Source: Cytophagales bacterium
GTDB taxonomy: Bacteria; Bacteroidota; Bacteroidia; Cytophagales; UBA9547
Length of the DNA: 64,000 nt
Direction: 5' to 3'
Assembly (NCBI GenBank): GCA_013297755.1
Contig: JAAFIH010000012.1
Location: 48,125-112,124, forward strand
Part shown: piece after piece, positions 56,801 to 63,972 of the stretch
How the letters are laid out: every line of letters begins with the position of its first letter
Numbering within the stretch: position 1 is the stretch's first letter
Translations under genes and position numbers: made by a program
The notes under the pieces: model-generated
The model's database searches: none
Seen by the model: only the letters and a program-made list of their open reading frames with translations
Told to the model about the DNA's origin: nothing

Positions 56801-58287
56801 CCTACAATCAAACACTATATTATAGCAAAACAATCAGTGGTAGCAACCCCAACCCACCAGCCACAATTACATCTATCAACCCTAATCCTGCTCTAAGAGG
56901 TAATACTATTAATATTTATGGAGATGGACTTTTGGGTTATAGTTTTGTAAATTATCAATCCAATGCAGGTCTAATTAGAACAGCAAATTTAAGTTTGAGT
57001 TCAAATACTTATGGCTACTTTACCTTGCCAACAGATGCAATAACAGGCAAAATTACGCTTATAGGTACAAACTTTAATCTAATTTCGAGTATGGTACTTA
57101 CAGTTAATGTATCATCTACATCGTTTATGTGTATGCAAAATCCTGTAAATAATGGTAATTTGAATATTACAACAATCCAACAAAATCTATCTTTAAACTC
57201 GGGTAATGGATATTACTGGACATTTTCAGGTGTAAATGGTTTTGATTATGGATTTTCAAATTGTGGCAATAATGGAGATACCTATCTAAGAATCTATGAT
57301 TCTAAAGGTTTGATTGTGAAATCAAACGATGATAATGGGGACTATTGTAATACTACAAGTGCTTCTATGATTTGGAGTTGCAATAAAAATGATATTTATT
57401 ACTTATTATTTACAAATGCTTTTTGCAATACCTTATCAAATTATCAAAATTTGACTTATAGCAGTACTTTCACAGGAATAACAACAACTCCTTCTCCTTT
57501 AATTACGCATATAAGTCCTAATCCTGCGTTGCTAAACCAATCTTTGACAATTTTTGGAAACAATTTGGCTGCAACTCAATTTATATCATATTTTAATAAT
57601 AACTCCAATATTAGTAATATTACACCAAGATATATTTCAAATAGTATAATCGTATTTGATTTACCAGCTGACGCTATTTCTGGTTATCTTACTATTGTAG
57701 GAAATAATTATAGCACTCTATCACCAAGTTTAATGATTTCTAATACTTCTAACTCAATACCTTATGTTGATTTTTCAGCTCAAAATGTAAGTTTAAGTAT
57801 TGGACAGTACCTCAATCTAGAAGATAAATCTCTCAATAGCCCTACATCTTGGTATTGGGAAATATTTGGACCTCAAAATTTTGAGTCTTATGCCAAAAAT
57901 CCTTCTATTTTACTTACCCTTTCTGGTGTTTATTCTATAAAACTAAGTGTTTCAAATTTGGCAGGCAATGCATCTTTATTCAAACCAGGATATATATCTG
58001 TAGGAACTACCACTGGTATAGTCAAAAATATAAGTTCTTCTGTTTCTTATTTAATTTATCCAAACCCAGCTGAGACAGAAGTATTTGTAAGAATTTTTGA
58101 TGTTCACCAAAAACTAGAATTAAAATTATTTAATAGTCTAGGAAAGTGTATTTCAACACAAAGTACACCTGTATTAACTGAAGAAAATTTGTATAAAATC
58201 GATATACAGGAATTACCCTCAGGATTTTATTTGATTGAGTTTTTAGTAAATAATCATCTGAATCATTCAAAGTTTTTGAAAAAATAA
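47809..58287 (+). CDS. Giant secreted M4 (thermolysin-like) metalloprotease with PKD, GEVED, CUB and IPT repeats; T9SS type A cargo
   Basis: A 3492-residue exported protein. After a signal peptide comes a propeptide region (about 40-235), then the M4 catalytic domain (about 245-560): H374-E-I-T-H378 with E398 (NESFSD) 20 residues on, and GGVHSNSGVQNHWFY with the catalytic histidine. So the zinc site is complete and activity is expected. Next are a PKD domain (YRWDFGDGTTSN, about 580), a GEVED domain (MWIDYDRNGTFS), another PKD, and a CUB-like domain (about 881-985). From about 1390 to 3330 IPT-like units (TSINPNPALRGNTI) alternate with six units beginning SFMCMQNPVNNGNL or FSCMPNAVDNGNL, four of them nearly identical. 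A final PKD and a sorting domain (YLIYPNPAETEVF...FLKK) end it. Probably released or anchored at the cell surface by T9SS. Confidence 0.88.
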   Translation: MKCYIAPTKFAFSLFLAFISLTLFAENLKKVPQSPKAAVEQLSEQTLWNKDESYPKFISFKKSQSMSKSSFETWFLTHFNPHPSSSFKMVSSETDELNLKHDKYHFFIRNYKVEGLEFKTHYDRAAMISSFSGELYKIKNLKTEIKITTEVAHKKAILEVLKNVTKQNFNDIIKNSSPIFEFVIIAKDNKSESGDFRLCYKFDIHFEEPLLRENVYVDASTNEIIFRVNRICHIDQNGTAHTKYSGVQTIKTTNTLAGYILNETGRKIQTYNMQNSVNYDKAVDFFDNDNVWNNVNTAQDEVATDAHFGAEKTYDFYKNSFNRNSFDNNGAKINSYVHFGYNYNNAFWNGSVMTYGDGDGSYFTPLVSPDVVGHEITHAVTERSASLVYANESGALNESFSDIFGKCVEIYAIPTTTSWLIGDKITPDGLGIRSMANPNVHNNPDTYNGTFWVDGGGVHSNSGVQNHWFYLLVNGGAGVNDLGNAYQVTGINIQKAAAIAYRNLNVYLSANATYADARFYAIKAAEDLYGACSPEAIATANAWFAVGVGPAPSFETKALFTASRTYSCDIPAVVTFTNQSMNANSYRWDFGDGTTSNLANPTKTYSSIGAFTIRLTASGSALCGSGSDIIVKNNFFVVDNIGSPITPSCMPQTSFSSTLNGISRFILNTIDNTSASSVEGYKDFSCSYRTNLAEGKKFNYEIHVPKDLHKIKMWIDYDRNGTFSASELISESTTTGVFKNSFIVKTITNNNLPVRLRVGAVSVYENELDGCSSVSLGQYEDYSLLISDFVSTLPSADFIASSRSALPGNKIIFSDFSENLPSSWLWSFPGGNPSTATTQNVTVTYANLGTYSVSLKATNAFGEDTELKQDYIEVANIFNMCETQFVNAPNGYIYDSGGKTGTYKDNESCTLLITPPCNDKVVLKFISFNTEYGYDFLRIYAGSTTSAPLIFDKSGSANPDSLVLTSKSVLLQFQSDYIVKNSGFEIQYYTKTVSTIPSLNFSISNTNPPLNYSTQMISSGSDILRNTIWNTSDGQQKNGSVVGFSFSVSGVKSISLTGNNCFGFNTSIKTLTVQPAGSISIAPLTISSTVASGDSVINNLNVAATGASAIGYEVVLSSKKIDTTSIIKYTTYNAITIHNFRNLSPFVTGIFVKVKINGDFDQTSEYASVYFNGILIEDIFDNDVTNGTNIIKTYKISPAILQTIIQSGILEVKIQNSYEVDPNLGGLDIHEVNIQTQNESDWVKKGNPNKGIINGGQNIQVPIIFNAFKKSKGVYTAFFTLKNTDVTKYNTTIACVMTVGGNPSADFTTPSNVVLTNNQVYFYDASVNTPTSWNWTFVGANPTTSTQANPSVSYTAPGVYAVRLVVSNNDGSNTITKNGFITVVGISVLAMSPNPTNASSTVVISGTGLNNINNAIFNDSFGSQSNAYVSSSSDSRLEIYLYDAMTGNLTLSGAFGKIITPVLTINTIRPFVTRLNPSSTLPMTNISIVGGSFTGVNRILYNTLNGIASTSNFSNFTNYLYFYVQAGAITGNLTLSGGFGHVTTPLLTVINTFPTITGLFPSTISGGGRYITLTGTALNTIQSVLVQTTDPYPYNCYFSNYSNYLQIYVPNHINSGNLTVTGTFGSMQAPYLTVFVNTPTVTSITPNPTLENTYVDIYGTALNNVYEIFYRNKTGGVNSSYPYVISESNIEFYVPISANTGPLTLSGTFGKVVTPVLTITVSKLPFSCMPNAVDNGNLTLTTTPSSVNVTAGAGYFWTFTGISGKTYQFSNCGTINNTSLRLYDSFGSLITSNNGYGVLCNTNAASLRWTCNQTGTFYLLLTQPFCGNLIQNETLYYNIYQTQPPIVTHFNPNPSSGNGNDVVVKGSNLDVVNYVKVPTSTGSSTLNIYSKSYGEFYFYTANNQITGPLTLTSSFGSTITPILTITSPYVSSINPTTTSPFKLVTINGMFLNFINSISYFDRYGNYSNINSFTKTSNYIVFEVPSDMVTGTFQLSGNNFSITTPLLTIQTLKPTITGFSLNPAYKNTLITAFGNEIGGTEYFYYRANNGNILQFYPAFSNTSFEFYIPSDFVTGALTLTGSFGKAITPVLTVIPSKIDFSCMPNAVDMGNLQLTTSQNSTILPSGSGYFWTFTGIANEVYSFDVCNQSSNTYLRLYSENGMIIDDNYGDNSCSLLYPTLEYTPASNGRIYVLLSDYFCDNLSQNTTLLYSKQLPGLPVITNMSQNPNIVGNTLFMTGTGFNFIDYVTFKSSNGNLLIYPNIENDRLLNVLIPSNAITGAVTLTGVFGSGVSPVLTITTPIINTIFPNPSSANAFVTLSGQFLNQFSLFFYNTLNSGVQYTYNFTSNQNNITLQLPSNIVSGSLTFVGFDEGVVSPFLTITAIPASISSINPNPAQRGNLIYIYGNGLANINSIIYKNVNNGSSNAILNYVSNSYVSFTLPNDAVSGFITLVGYNTRLASSMVLTVNVSSTSFMCMQNPVNNGNLNIATIQQNLSLNSGNGYYWTFAGVNNTSYGFSNCGGGSDTYLRIYNSTGSLINSVDDSGPFCSGSSSSMVFNCNTDGIYYLLFTNYSCDALTYNQTLYYSKTISGSNPPATITTINPNPALRGNTISIYGDGLLSYSFVNYQSNAGLIRTANLSLSSNTYCYFTLPTDAITGKITLTGTNFNLISSMVLTVNVSSASFMCMQNPVNNGNLNITTIQQNLSLNSGNGYYWTFAGVNNTSYGFSNCGGGSDTYLRIYNSTGSLINSVDDSGPFCSGSSSSMVFNCNTDGIYYLLFTNYSCDALTYNQTLYYSKTISGSNPNPPATITSINPNPALRGNTINIYGDGLLGYSFVNYQSNAGLIRTANLSLSSNTYCYFTLPTDAITGKITLIGTNFNLISSMVLTVNVSSTSFMCMQNPVNNGNLNITTIQQNVSLNSGNGYYWTFAGVNNTSYGFSNCGGGSDTYLRIYNSTGSLINSVDDSGPFCSGSSSSMVFNCNTDGIYYLLFTNYSCDALTYNQTLYYSKTISGSNPNPPATITSINPNPALRGNTINIYGDGLLGYSFVNYQSNAGLIRTANLSLSSNTYGYFTLPTDAITGKITLIGTNFNLISSMVLTVNVSSTSFMCMQNPVNNGNLNITTIQQNLSLNSGNGYYWTFSGVNGFDYGFSNCGNNGDTYLRIYDSKGLIVKSNDDNGDYCNTTSASMIWSCNKNDIYYLLFTNAFCNTLSNYQNLTYSSTFTGITTTPSPLITHISPNPALLNQSLTIFGNNLAATQFISYFNNNSNISNITPRYISNSIIVFDLPADAISGYLTIVGNNYSTLSPSLMISNTSNSIPYVDFSAQNVSLSIGQYLNLEDKSLNSPTSWYWEIFGPQNFESYAKNPSILLTLSGVYSIKLSVSNLAGNASLFKPGYISVGTTTGIVKNISSSVSYLIYPNPAETEVFVRIFDVHQKLELKLFNSLGKCISTQSTPVLTEENLYKIDIQELPSGFYLIEFLVNNHLNHSKFLKK
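55221..57480 (+). repeat. Near-identical tandem repeats of 630-636 bp inside the metalloprotease gene
   Basis: Units begin at GTTTATGTGTATGCAAAATC: 55221, 55851, 56487 and 57123 (spacings 630, 636, 636). The first three are almost identical over their full length; the fourth matches only for its first 100 bases and then diverges. Each encodes about 210 residues: a SFMCMQNP unit plus an IPT-like unit. The 6-bp length change is an extra Asn-Pro codon pair (SNPNPPA versus SNPPA). Confidence 0.9.
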
Positions 58288-58299
58288 TTTATTTTGTAG

Positions 58300-58395
58300 G
58301 AACACGCCTTTTGGCGTGTTCTTTATTTGGCGTGTTCTGTATATCGTGTTTTTAAATTTGTTTTATAGGAACACCCCTTCTGTCGTGTTCTGGGT
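58300..58395 (+). terminator. GAACACGCC palindrome behind the metalloprotease gene, with a decayed second copy
   Basis: GAACACGCC-TTTT-GGCGTGTTC at 58300-58321, 13 bases past the stop, followed by T-rich DNA; a decayed copy (GGAACACCCCTTCTGTCGTGTTC) lies at about 58368-58390. Same family as at 4340 and 9433. The remaining bases to 58536 are AT-rich leader; TATTTTTG at 58503-58510 is a possible -7 element. Confidence 0.65.
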
Positions 58396-58536
58396 TTTTT
58401 AGAAATATAACTTTTAACCCCATTTATAAATTTAACTTTTATTTTTAAAATCAATTTTTGGGTTTTTTATTTATTTTATCTTTTTTTTATCACATATTTT
58501 TTTATTTTTGTGATTGGTTTTTAAAATATTAAAAAA

Positions 58537-61500
58537 TTGAGAAATAATATAATTTTACGATTTTTCGCATTTATTTTTTTCTGTCATGTATATACATCAA
58601 ATGCACAGCATCTGGTAGGTGCCGAAATCAGTTATAGTCATGTTTCTGGTAATACCTTCGAAATAACTTTGTCTGTATACAAAGATTGTGCTAGTAGTAT
58701 AGAAATAGCCAATAGTCAGACCATTTCTTATTCTTCGGTAAGTTTAAACATTGCACCAAGCGTAGTCAATTTGGTATATGCAAGTGGTGGTGTTATCAAA
58801 ACTTGCGATCGTGGAATTAGTGTTTGCGATGGTGGTACTATAAAATCATTTCAATCAAAAACTTTTAAAGGAAAAGTAAATTTAACCACCCCAGCAACAG
58901 ATTATAAATTTCAGTGGCTTGGATTTAATAGAACCAACCAATTAAATACTTTTTCTGCTCCACAAAAAGGTTTGTTTGTAGAAGCCATGATCAATACTAT
59001 TGATGCACCAACCAATAGCTCTCCAGTTTTTTTATCGAATCCTAGTTTTTATGTCTTTCAAAACAGTTTAGTTGAGTACAATCCACAGTGTATTGATGCT
59101 ACCAATAATGACAAAGTAGAATTCTCTTTGGTAACACCCATGAGTAATGCAGGAGCTAATTTAGGATTTACATCTGGTTTTTCGGCCACCCAACCCATGT
59201 CTAGTTCTAGCCCTTTTACCATAAATAGTCTTAGTGGTGTTATTAATTTCACTCCAAGTGTTGTTGCTCAAGTAGGTGCTATTGCAATAAAAGCTACAGA
59301 AAAACGTGGTAGCACAACTATTGGGTATACAATGAGAGATATGCAAATAGAGGTATTGCCTTCTATTGTTTTGCCAACATTACTAGGATTCAATGGCAAT
59401 GATTTTGAAAAATCAGTTTGTGTAGGTGATTTGGTCAGTGTTTTGTTTACTGGACTAGGTGCTAATTCTAGTTTTTTAAAAATGACTTTAGAAACTGCAC
59501 TTCCAGGGGCAAGTTTCAGTTCTAATGTTAATTTCCAATCAGTATTTGGCAGTTTTTCTTATTCTCCTAAAACTGCTGGTGATCATATATTTGTTCTCAA
59601 ACTAAGTGATAATAACTGTCCAATACAAGGAATCACTCAAAAAACATATACTATAAAAGCACTTGCAGCACCCAAAATAACACTAAATGTGCCAAGTGTA
59701 ACCATACTCACAGTTTGCAATACTACATTAAATATACCTGTTACAAGTAATGTTACAGGCAATGCCCCTTTTACATATCAATGGTTCAAAAGTGGAGAGC
59801 CAGTTTTATCAACCGCTTCTACTTATACTATTACAACAATAGGCCAGTATTTCCTTTCTGTTAAAGACAATTTAGGATGTAATACAACAAATATCGTAAG
59901 TTACAAAGCAAAATTAGAATCTGATTTTGCAACTGATATATATACAGCTTGCGAGACTAAACCAACTACTTTTACCAATAAAAGTAGTTTACTAGATTTG
60001 AATACAAGAATTTCAAATTACACCTGGGATTTTGGCGATGGTAGTCCTACAATTACAACTACAAGTAGTTTGCCACTAACACACACTTTCAATAACAGAG
60101 GCAAATATGCTGTAAAATTAACCGCATTTTCTGATGATGGATGTGTGGTATCTAAATCTGACTCAGTTCGTGTATATTTTTCGCCAGCATCACAAATTTA
60201 CTTTTCTCCTAACGGACTTTTCAAATGTGAAAAACCTGGCATTTTCTTGCCTCTAGTAAGTGTAGTTGGCGTTGAACCTTCAGATTTTCCTAAAATAAGT
60301 TATGAATGGACTTTTACTGGCATATCTAATACCAGTTCAGAAAAAGTAATTGATATTAGAAAGGGACCAAGTCCTGGATACGATGCAATATATAAAACTA
60401 TTGACATCAAACTAGAAGCCTCTTTTGTAGGATGTGCATTTAGTAGCCAGACAACTGTAAACCCTAATCCTAAACCTGGATTTACGAACGTAACCAAAAA
60501 TTTTACACCCACTTGCACTTTTGTGGGTTACCCAAATTTTGAGTTACAAGCACTAGCAACTATTTCTGGCCCTGCTGCAGCAGTTTCAAACATACTTAAA
60601 TATGAATGGATTAGTTTTGATGGTGTTTTTACCTCAGTTGGCGTACTACCCATAAAAATAAAAAATAAAGAGAGAAAATATGATTTAACAGTTACTGATG
60701 CTCTGGGGTGTTTAAACGACACTACAATAACGATAGAAGATGGACTTAAACCAAATTTTAAATTCAATCCTTATTACTGCGATCCAAGCTCAATAGTAGT
60801 GGCTCAAGATGATTCTAAATACAGAGGCACTATACTCAATAGATATATTTGGGATCTCGGCAATGGCACCACTATTGGAGGTACTAATCAAGCTGTAAAG
60901 TCGCCACTTACAATTCCAAATGCAGGTTTTGCACCAAACGAAACCTATTTCATTAAACTTATTCTCGAAGACTTGTATAGTTGCCTCGACACAGTTGTTG
61001 TACCTATGATGCGTTACAATATTGTAAATACATTTGAAGTACCCAAAACAAAACTATGTTTTAATGAACCAATGGATGTAAAAAGTATTAAAAGTTTTAG
61101 TAAAATTTTTGAAAAAAATCAAATAAATTTTTGGAATTGGGATTTTGGAAATGGAATAAAAGACACGCTAGTCAATCATAGAACTTATACTATTAATGGT
61201 TTTTCTTCTAATATTGTAGAAAAAACCTTTGGAACTCAAATCAAAGTATATGGCGATACAGCTTTTAACAGAACTATTTCCTATCAAAAACCTGGTGTAT
61301 TTACTATAACTCACACAGTAGGTTATAATAATGGTAGATTTCTGACAGAACCTATTTCTAAAAAAGATATTGATGTTCCTTATGGCTGTTTAGCTACTTT
61401 TTCTCAAGTTGTTACTGTAAGTTCTGATATTTCTTACAAAATTGATACTACTCAAAGCAATTATTGTGCAGGTGTGGTTACAACCCTTACTTCTGCAAAA

Positions 61501-62856
61501 TTAGTCCCCTCAGTCAATATACCTATCATAGATTATGTTTGGAAAATTGGCAAAAAAAATGAATTAATAAGTACTTTTCCTGGAATCACAAATCAAAGAA
61601 ATAAAGTAGCATATACTTTATTTGAAAATGGAAATATTAACTACACCAACGATCCTTTTTATGCTGTTCTTAATGTAAAAGATGCCGATGGTTGTATAGG
61701 CAAAGATTCTATTTTAATAGAAAATATGAAAATTTCAGATGCAGTAATTACAAATCCACCTTTATCATGCCAAAATCAACTTTTAAATTTTAATATAACA
61801 CCTACCAATAGCAGCAATGCTGCCAGTATAGAAAACACAAAGTGGTACATCGAAGGCACAGATTCTATTTATTACAAAAATGCGTCTAAAACCCCCAAAT
61901 TTCTGTTTAACTCTTCTCCTATCAATGTGCATAATTATAGTGTTAGTTTCACTGGTAGTGGCAAGTTCAAAGATTGTATGTCTACATTTTCTGGTATCTA
62001 TACCACCACTAAAGCCCCCAAAACTGATTTTACAGTGCCCTCAAATTGGTGCAACCCTGATGAATTAACTATTAATCCTACTTTATTTTCTTTTACCAAT
62101 ACACCAGTAGAAAATTTAAGAAATTCTTGGAATTTTTCTGATTCTACTTTAGGAAAAAATGTAGAACATACCAAACCATTTAATTTAAAATTTAATGCTA
62201 ATAGTTTTAATAAAATTATGGTAATTACCACTGACCCCAATACCAATTGCACACACACTGCCACTGGCCTTGTTAGGGTATATCAAAGACCAAAAGCTGA
62301 CTTTACTTTTGCTTCTACCGACCCCAAAGACGCACCTTATGTATATTCTACGAGTATTATCAATTTTAAAGATATAACCTTGATAGATACAAGTAGAAGA
62401 GTTAAAAGAACTTGGGATTTTGGAAATGGCACTGCCTATACCAAACCCTACAATCAAGCGCCACTTGATACTCAACTTACATACAACCAATCTAAAATAT
62501 TTTTCACAAAATTGTTGGTAAAAAATACTGAATTGTGCAAAGATTCTGTAATGAAAAAAATAGACTTGACTAGTTTCTTAAAAATGCCCAACGCTTTCAA
62601 TCCAAACGATGACCAAGAAATAAATCGAACTTTTGGTGTTATCCAAAATGGAATACGTAAATTAGATTATTTTAAAATTTACAACCGTTGGGGGCAGCTG
62701 GTCTTTGAATCTACCGACACCAAAACACCTTGGAACGGCAAAATCAATAATTCAGGTGCAGATGCACCTACAGGTGTGTACATGTACACTGTAAAAGCCT
62801 CTACAGGCTACAACGAAGTACAAGAATACAAAGGACAAGTATTGTTGGCTAGGTAA
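58537..62856 (+). CDS. Giant secreted protein with PKD domains and CHU_C (T9SS type B) C-terminal domain
   Basis: A 1439-residue protein. The start is a TTG at 58537: it is the only start in frame that gives a full signal peptide (MRNNIILRFFAFIFFCHVYT then SNAQ). HLVGAEISYSHVSGNTFEIT is the common opening of Bacteroidota gliding-associated proteins. PKD-like domains carry WDFGDGSPT (about residue 496), WDFGNGIKD (about 865) and WDFGNGTAY (about 1291). The C-terminus (about 1348-1439: FLKMPNAFNPNDD, YFKIYNRWGQLVFES, GVYMYTVKAS) is the CHU_C/type B sorting domain, which is usually exported by T9SS together with a PorP/SprF-like partner. No such partner is next to it. Role presumably at the cell surface; no enzyme motif. 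Confidence 0.88.
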   Translation: MRNNIILRFFAFIFFCHVYTSNAQHLVGAEISYSHVSGNTFEITLSVYKDCASSIEIANSQTISYSSVSLNIAPSVVNLVYASGGVIKTCDRGISVCDGGTIKSFQSKTFKGKVNLTTPATDYKFQWLGFNRTNQLNTFSAPQKGLFVEAMINTIDAPTNSSPVFLSNPSFYVFQNSLVEYNPQCIDATNNDKVEFSLVTPMSNAGANLGFTSGFSATQPMSSSSPFTINSLSGVINFTPSVVAQVGAIAIKATEKRGSTTIGYTMRDMQIEVLPSIVLPTLLGFNGNDFEKSVCVGDLVSVLFTGLGANSSFLKMTLETALPGASFSSNVNFQSVFGSFSYSPKTAGDHIFVLKLSDNNCPIQGITQKTYTIKALAAPKITLNVPSVTILTVCNTTLNIPVTSNVTGNAPFTYQWFKSGEPVLSTASTYTITTIGQYFLSVKDNLGCNTTNIVSYKAKLESDFATDIYTACETKPTTFTNKSSLLDLNTRISNYTWDFGDGSPTITTTSSLPLTHTFNNRGKYAVKLTAFSDDGCVVSKSDSVRVYFSPASQIYFSPNGLFKCEKPGIFLPLVSVVGVEPSDFPKISYEWTFTGISNTSSEKVIDIRKGPSPGYDAIYKTIDIKLEASFVGCAFSSQTTVNPNPKPGFTNVTKNFTPTCTFVGYPNFELQALATISGPAAAVSNILKYEWISFDGVFTSVGVLPIKIKNKERKYDLTVTDALGCLNDTTITIEDGLKPNFKFNPYYCDPSSIVVAQDDSKYRGTILNRYIWDLGNGTTIGGTNQAVKSPLTIPNAGFAPNETYFIKLILEDLYSCLDTVVVPMMRYNIVNTFEVPKTKLCFNEPMDVKSIKSFSKIFEKNQINFWNWDFGNGIKDTLVNHRTYTINGFSSNIVEKTFGTQIKVYGDTAFNRTISYQKPGVFTITHTVGYNNGRFLTEPISKKDIDVPYGCLATFSQVVTVSSDISYKIDTTQSNYCAGVVTTLTSAKLVPSVNIPIIDYVWKIGKKNELISTFPGITNQRNKVAYTLFENGNINYTNDPFYAVLNVKDADGCIGKDSILIENMKISDAVITNPPLSCQNQLLNFNITPTNSSNAASIENTKWYIEGTDSIYYKNASKTPKFLFNSSPINVHNYSVSFTGSGKFKDCMSTFSGIYTTTKAPKTDFTVPSNWCNPDELTINPTLFSFTNTPVENLRNSWNFSDSTLGKNVEHTKPFNLKFNANSFNKIMVITTDPNTNCTHTATGLVRVYQRPKADFTFASTDPKDAPYVYSTSIINFKDITLIDTSRRVKRTWDFGNGTAYTKPYNQAPLDTQLTYNQSKIFFTKLLVKNTELCKDSVMKKIDLTSFLKMPNAFNPNDDQEINRTFGVIQNGIRKLDYFKIYNRWGQLVFESTDTKTPWNGKINNSGADAPTGVYMYTVKASTGYNEVQEYKGQVLLAR

Positions 62857-62877
62857 ATCGATGGTATAAGCCTCAGC

Positions 62878-62925
62878 AAAGACTTAATGGTAAAAAAGTA
62901 TCGACTTTTTGAATAAGTCTTTTTT
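62878..62925 (+). terminator. Terminator behind the CHU_C protein gene
   Basis: Arms AAAGACTTA (62878-62886) and TAAGTCTTT (62914-62922) followed by more T residues, 22 bases past the stop. The loop is long (27 bases) with an inner AAAAAGT/ACTTTTT pairing. Confidence 0.65.
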
Positions 62926-63067
62926 TTATAATTTTGTAAAAAATTGTTTGTTATTAAAAGCTGACTTTTTTAATAAATAGTACTTTAAGAACGTGATAGA
63001 GGGTTGATGTAGCTAAAGCCAACAAAAAAAAGATAATTTACAAACTTTAATTACTCAAAAAACGTAA

Positions 63068-63286
63068 ACATACAAATTTCATTTACAGAAAGAAGCCGCA
63101 GGTGGTTTTATGGTAACTGTTCCTTTTTTACCAAGTTGTATAACACAAGGCGATGTTATTGATGATGCTATTGCGATGGCAAAAAAAGCTATAGAATTAA
63201 ACATAGAGGAACTTAGATAAAGAAACCAGAATATTCCAGTCGACATCAATATTTTAGAGTATTCTTTAAATCTTATTACTGCATGA
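63068..63286 (+). pseudogene. Remnant of a HicB-type antitoxin gene
   Basis: Read in one frame the segment gives KFHLQKEAAGGFMVTVPFLP, then SCITQGDVIDDAIAMAKKAI and ELNIEELR, a stop (TAA at 63218-63220), then NQNIPVDINILEYSLNL. This is the whole HicB-like fold, including the usual ending EDNEILEYSL-like, but it is broken by the in-frame stop. Upstream, a TAA at 63065-63067 precedes the first conserved residue with no start codon between. No hicA toxin is visible on either side. So it is a decayed gene; the frame on the opposite strand is a shadow. Confidence 0.75.
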
Positions 63287-63898
63287 ACCAATCGCCTAGA
63301 CACTAATTATTTTTTTATAAGATTATAGTTTTATTTTTAAACGTTCCAAAGGTTCATCTCAAATGTACTACATCCCAATAAATCACATCACTTTTGTTGT
63401 ACATGTTTATTGCCTGAATAGTCATCAAAAAAGGCACTTTTCTTGTCATTATTAAACAAGCTGGCATTGATAAAGGAGAAGTATAATTGAAGCTGTTGTT
63501 AAAAAGTTTTAATTCTTTAGATATTAACTTCAAATGTTCTTATCACTTGAAGTGTTATCAATTTATACAAATATTTTTATTCTGCCTATCTTGATTTCTA
63601 CTCCAATCAAAAAATATTTTAGCGAAAACAATTACCAACAAGAAGCAGAAGTATTTTGAATAAACAAAAAATACGTATAAATTTTCCAAATATATTTTTT
63701 TTCTATTATTCCTCCCCAGTTTTTGGATTTTGTTTTCGCCACCAAGGGCTTCCTCTGTATTTTAGATTGCCGTGGCAGTGTATTTTTTTTGTTTTACATT
63801 GATCTTTTACACATCTCTTCATCAATATAGCTGGCGGATCTTTTTTCTTGCCCTTACTTTTATTTTTGATAGGTCTCAGGGAATTCTAATTTAAAAAG
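63287..63898. other. Intergenic stretch with only weak short frames
   Basis: Two short minus-strand frames, 63354-63533 (59 residues from a TTG, ending YWDVVHLR) and 63706-63822 (38 residues, with a C-X4-C-X6-C pattern), have gene-like composition but no family I recognise and no promoter. With the hicB remnant next door, decayed genes are as likely as real ones. Confidence 0.4.
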
Positions 63899-63929
63899 TT
63901 TGTTAAATTACAAATAATTAGTATATTTA
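63899..63929 (+). promoter_or_regulatory. Promoter of the gene starting at 63955
   Basis: TTTG (63899-63902), exactly 19 bases, then TATATTTA (63922-63929), one mismatch from TAnnTTTG. The predicted start is about 20 bases before the ATG at 63955. Confidence 0.65.
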
Positions 63930-63942
63930 CAACAGGATTACA

Positions 63943-63972
63943 ATCCGAAAAAAAATGGATACTTTTTCGGAT
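63943..63972 (+). promoter_or_regulatory. Inverted repeat placing the start codon in a hairpin loop
   Basis: ATCCGAAAAA (63943-63952) and TTTTTCGGAT (63963-63972) are perfect 10-bp complements with a 10-base loop that contains the ATG at 63955-63957. In mRNA the start codon would be exposed in a loop on an AU-rich stem, so it may control translation or be an operator for a dimeric repressor. Confidence 0.5.

Noticed and set aside
63079..63303. 74-residue minus-strand frame
   Set aside because: It is antisense to the hicB remnant, whose plus-strand reading matches a known family.
63354..63533. Minus-strand frame of 59 residues ending YWDVVHLR
   Set aside because: Plausible composition, but it needs a TTG start, has no promoter and no family I recognise; may be a gene remnant.
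63706..63822. Minus-strand frame of 38 residues with spaced cysteines and GSPWWRKQ
   Set aside because: Too short and without promoter; upstream in-frame codons give basic low-complexity sequence. Noted only as a possible remnant.
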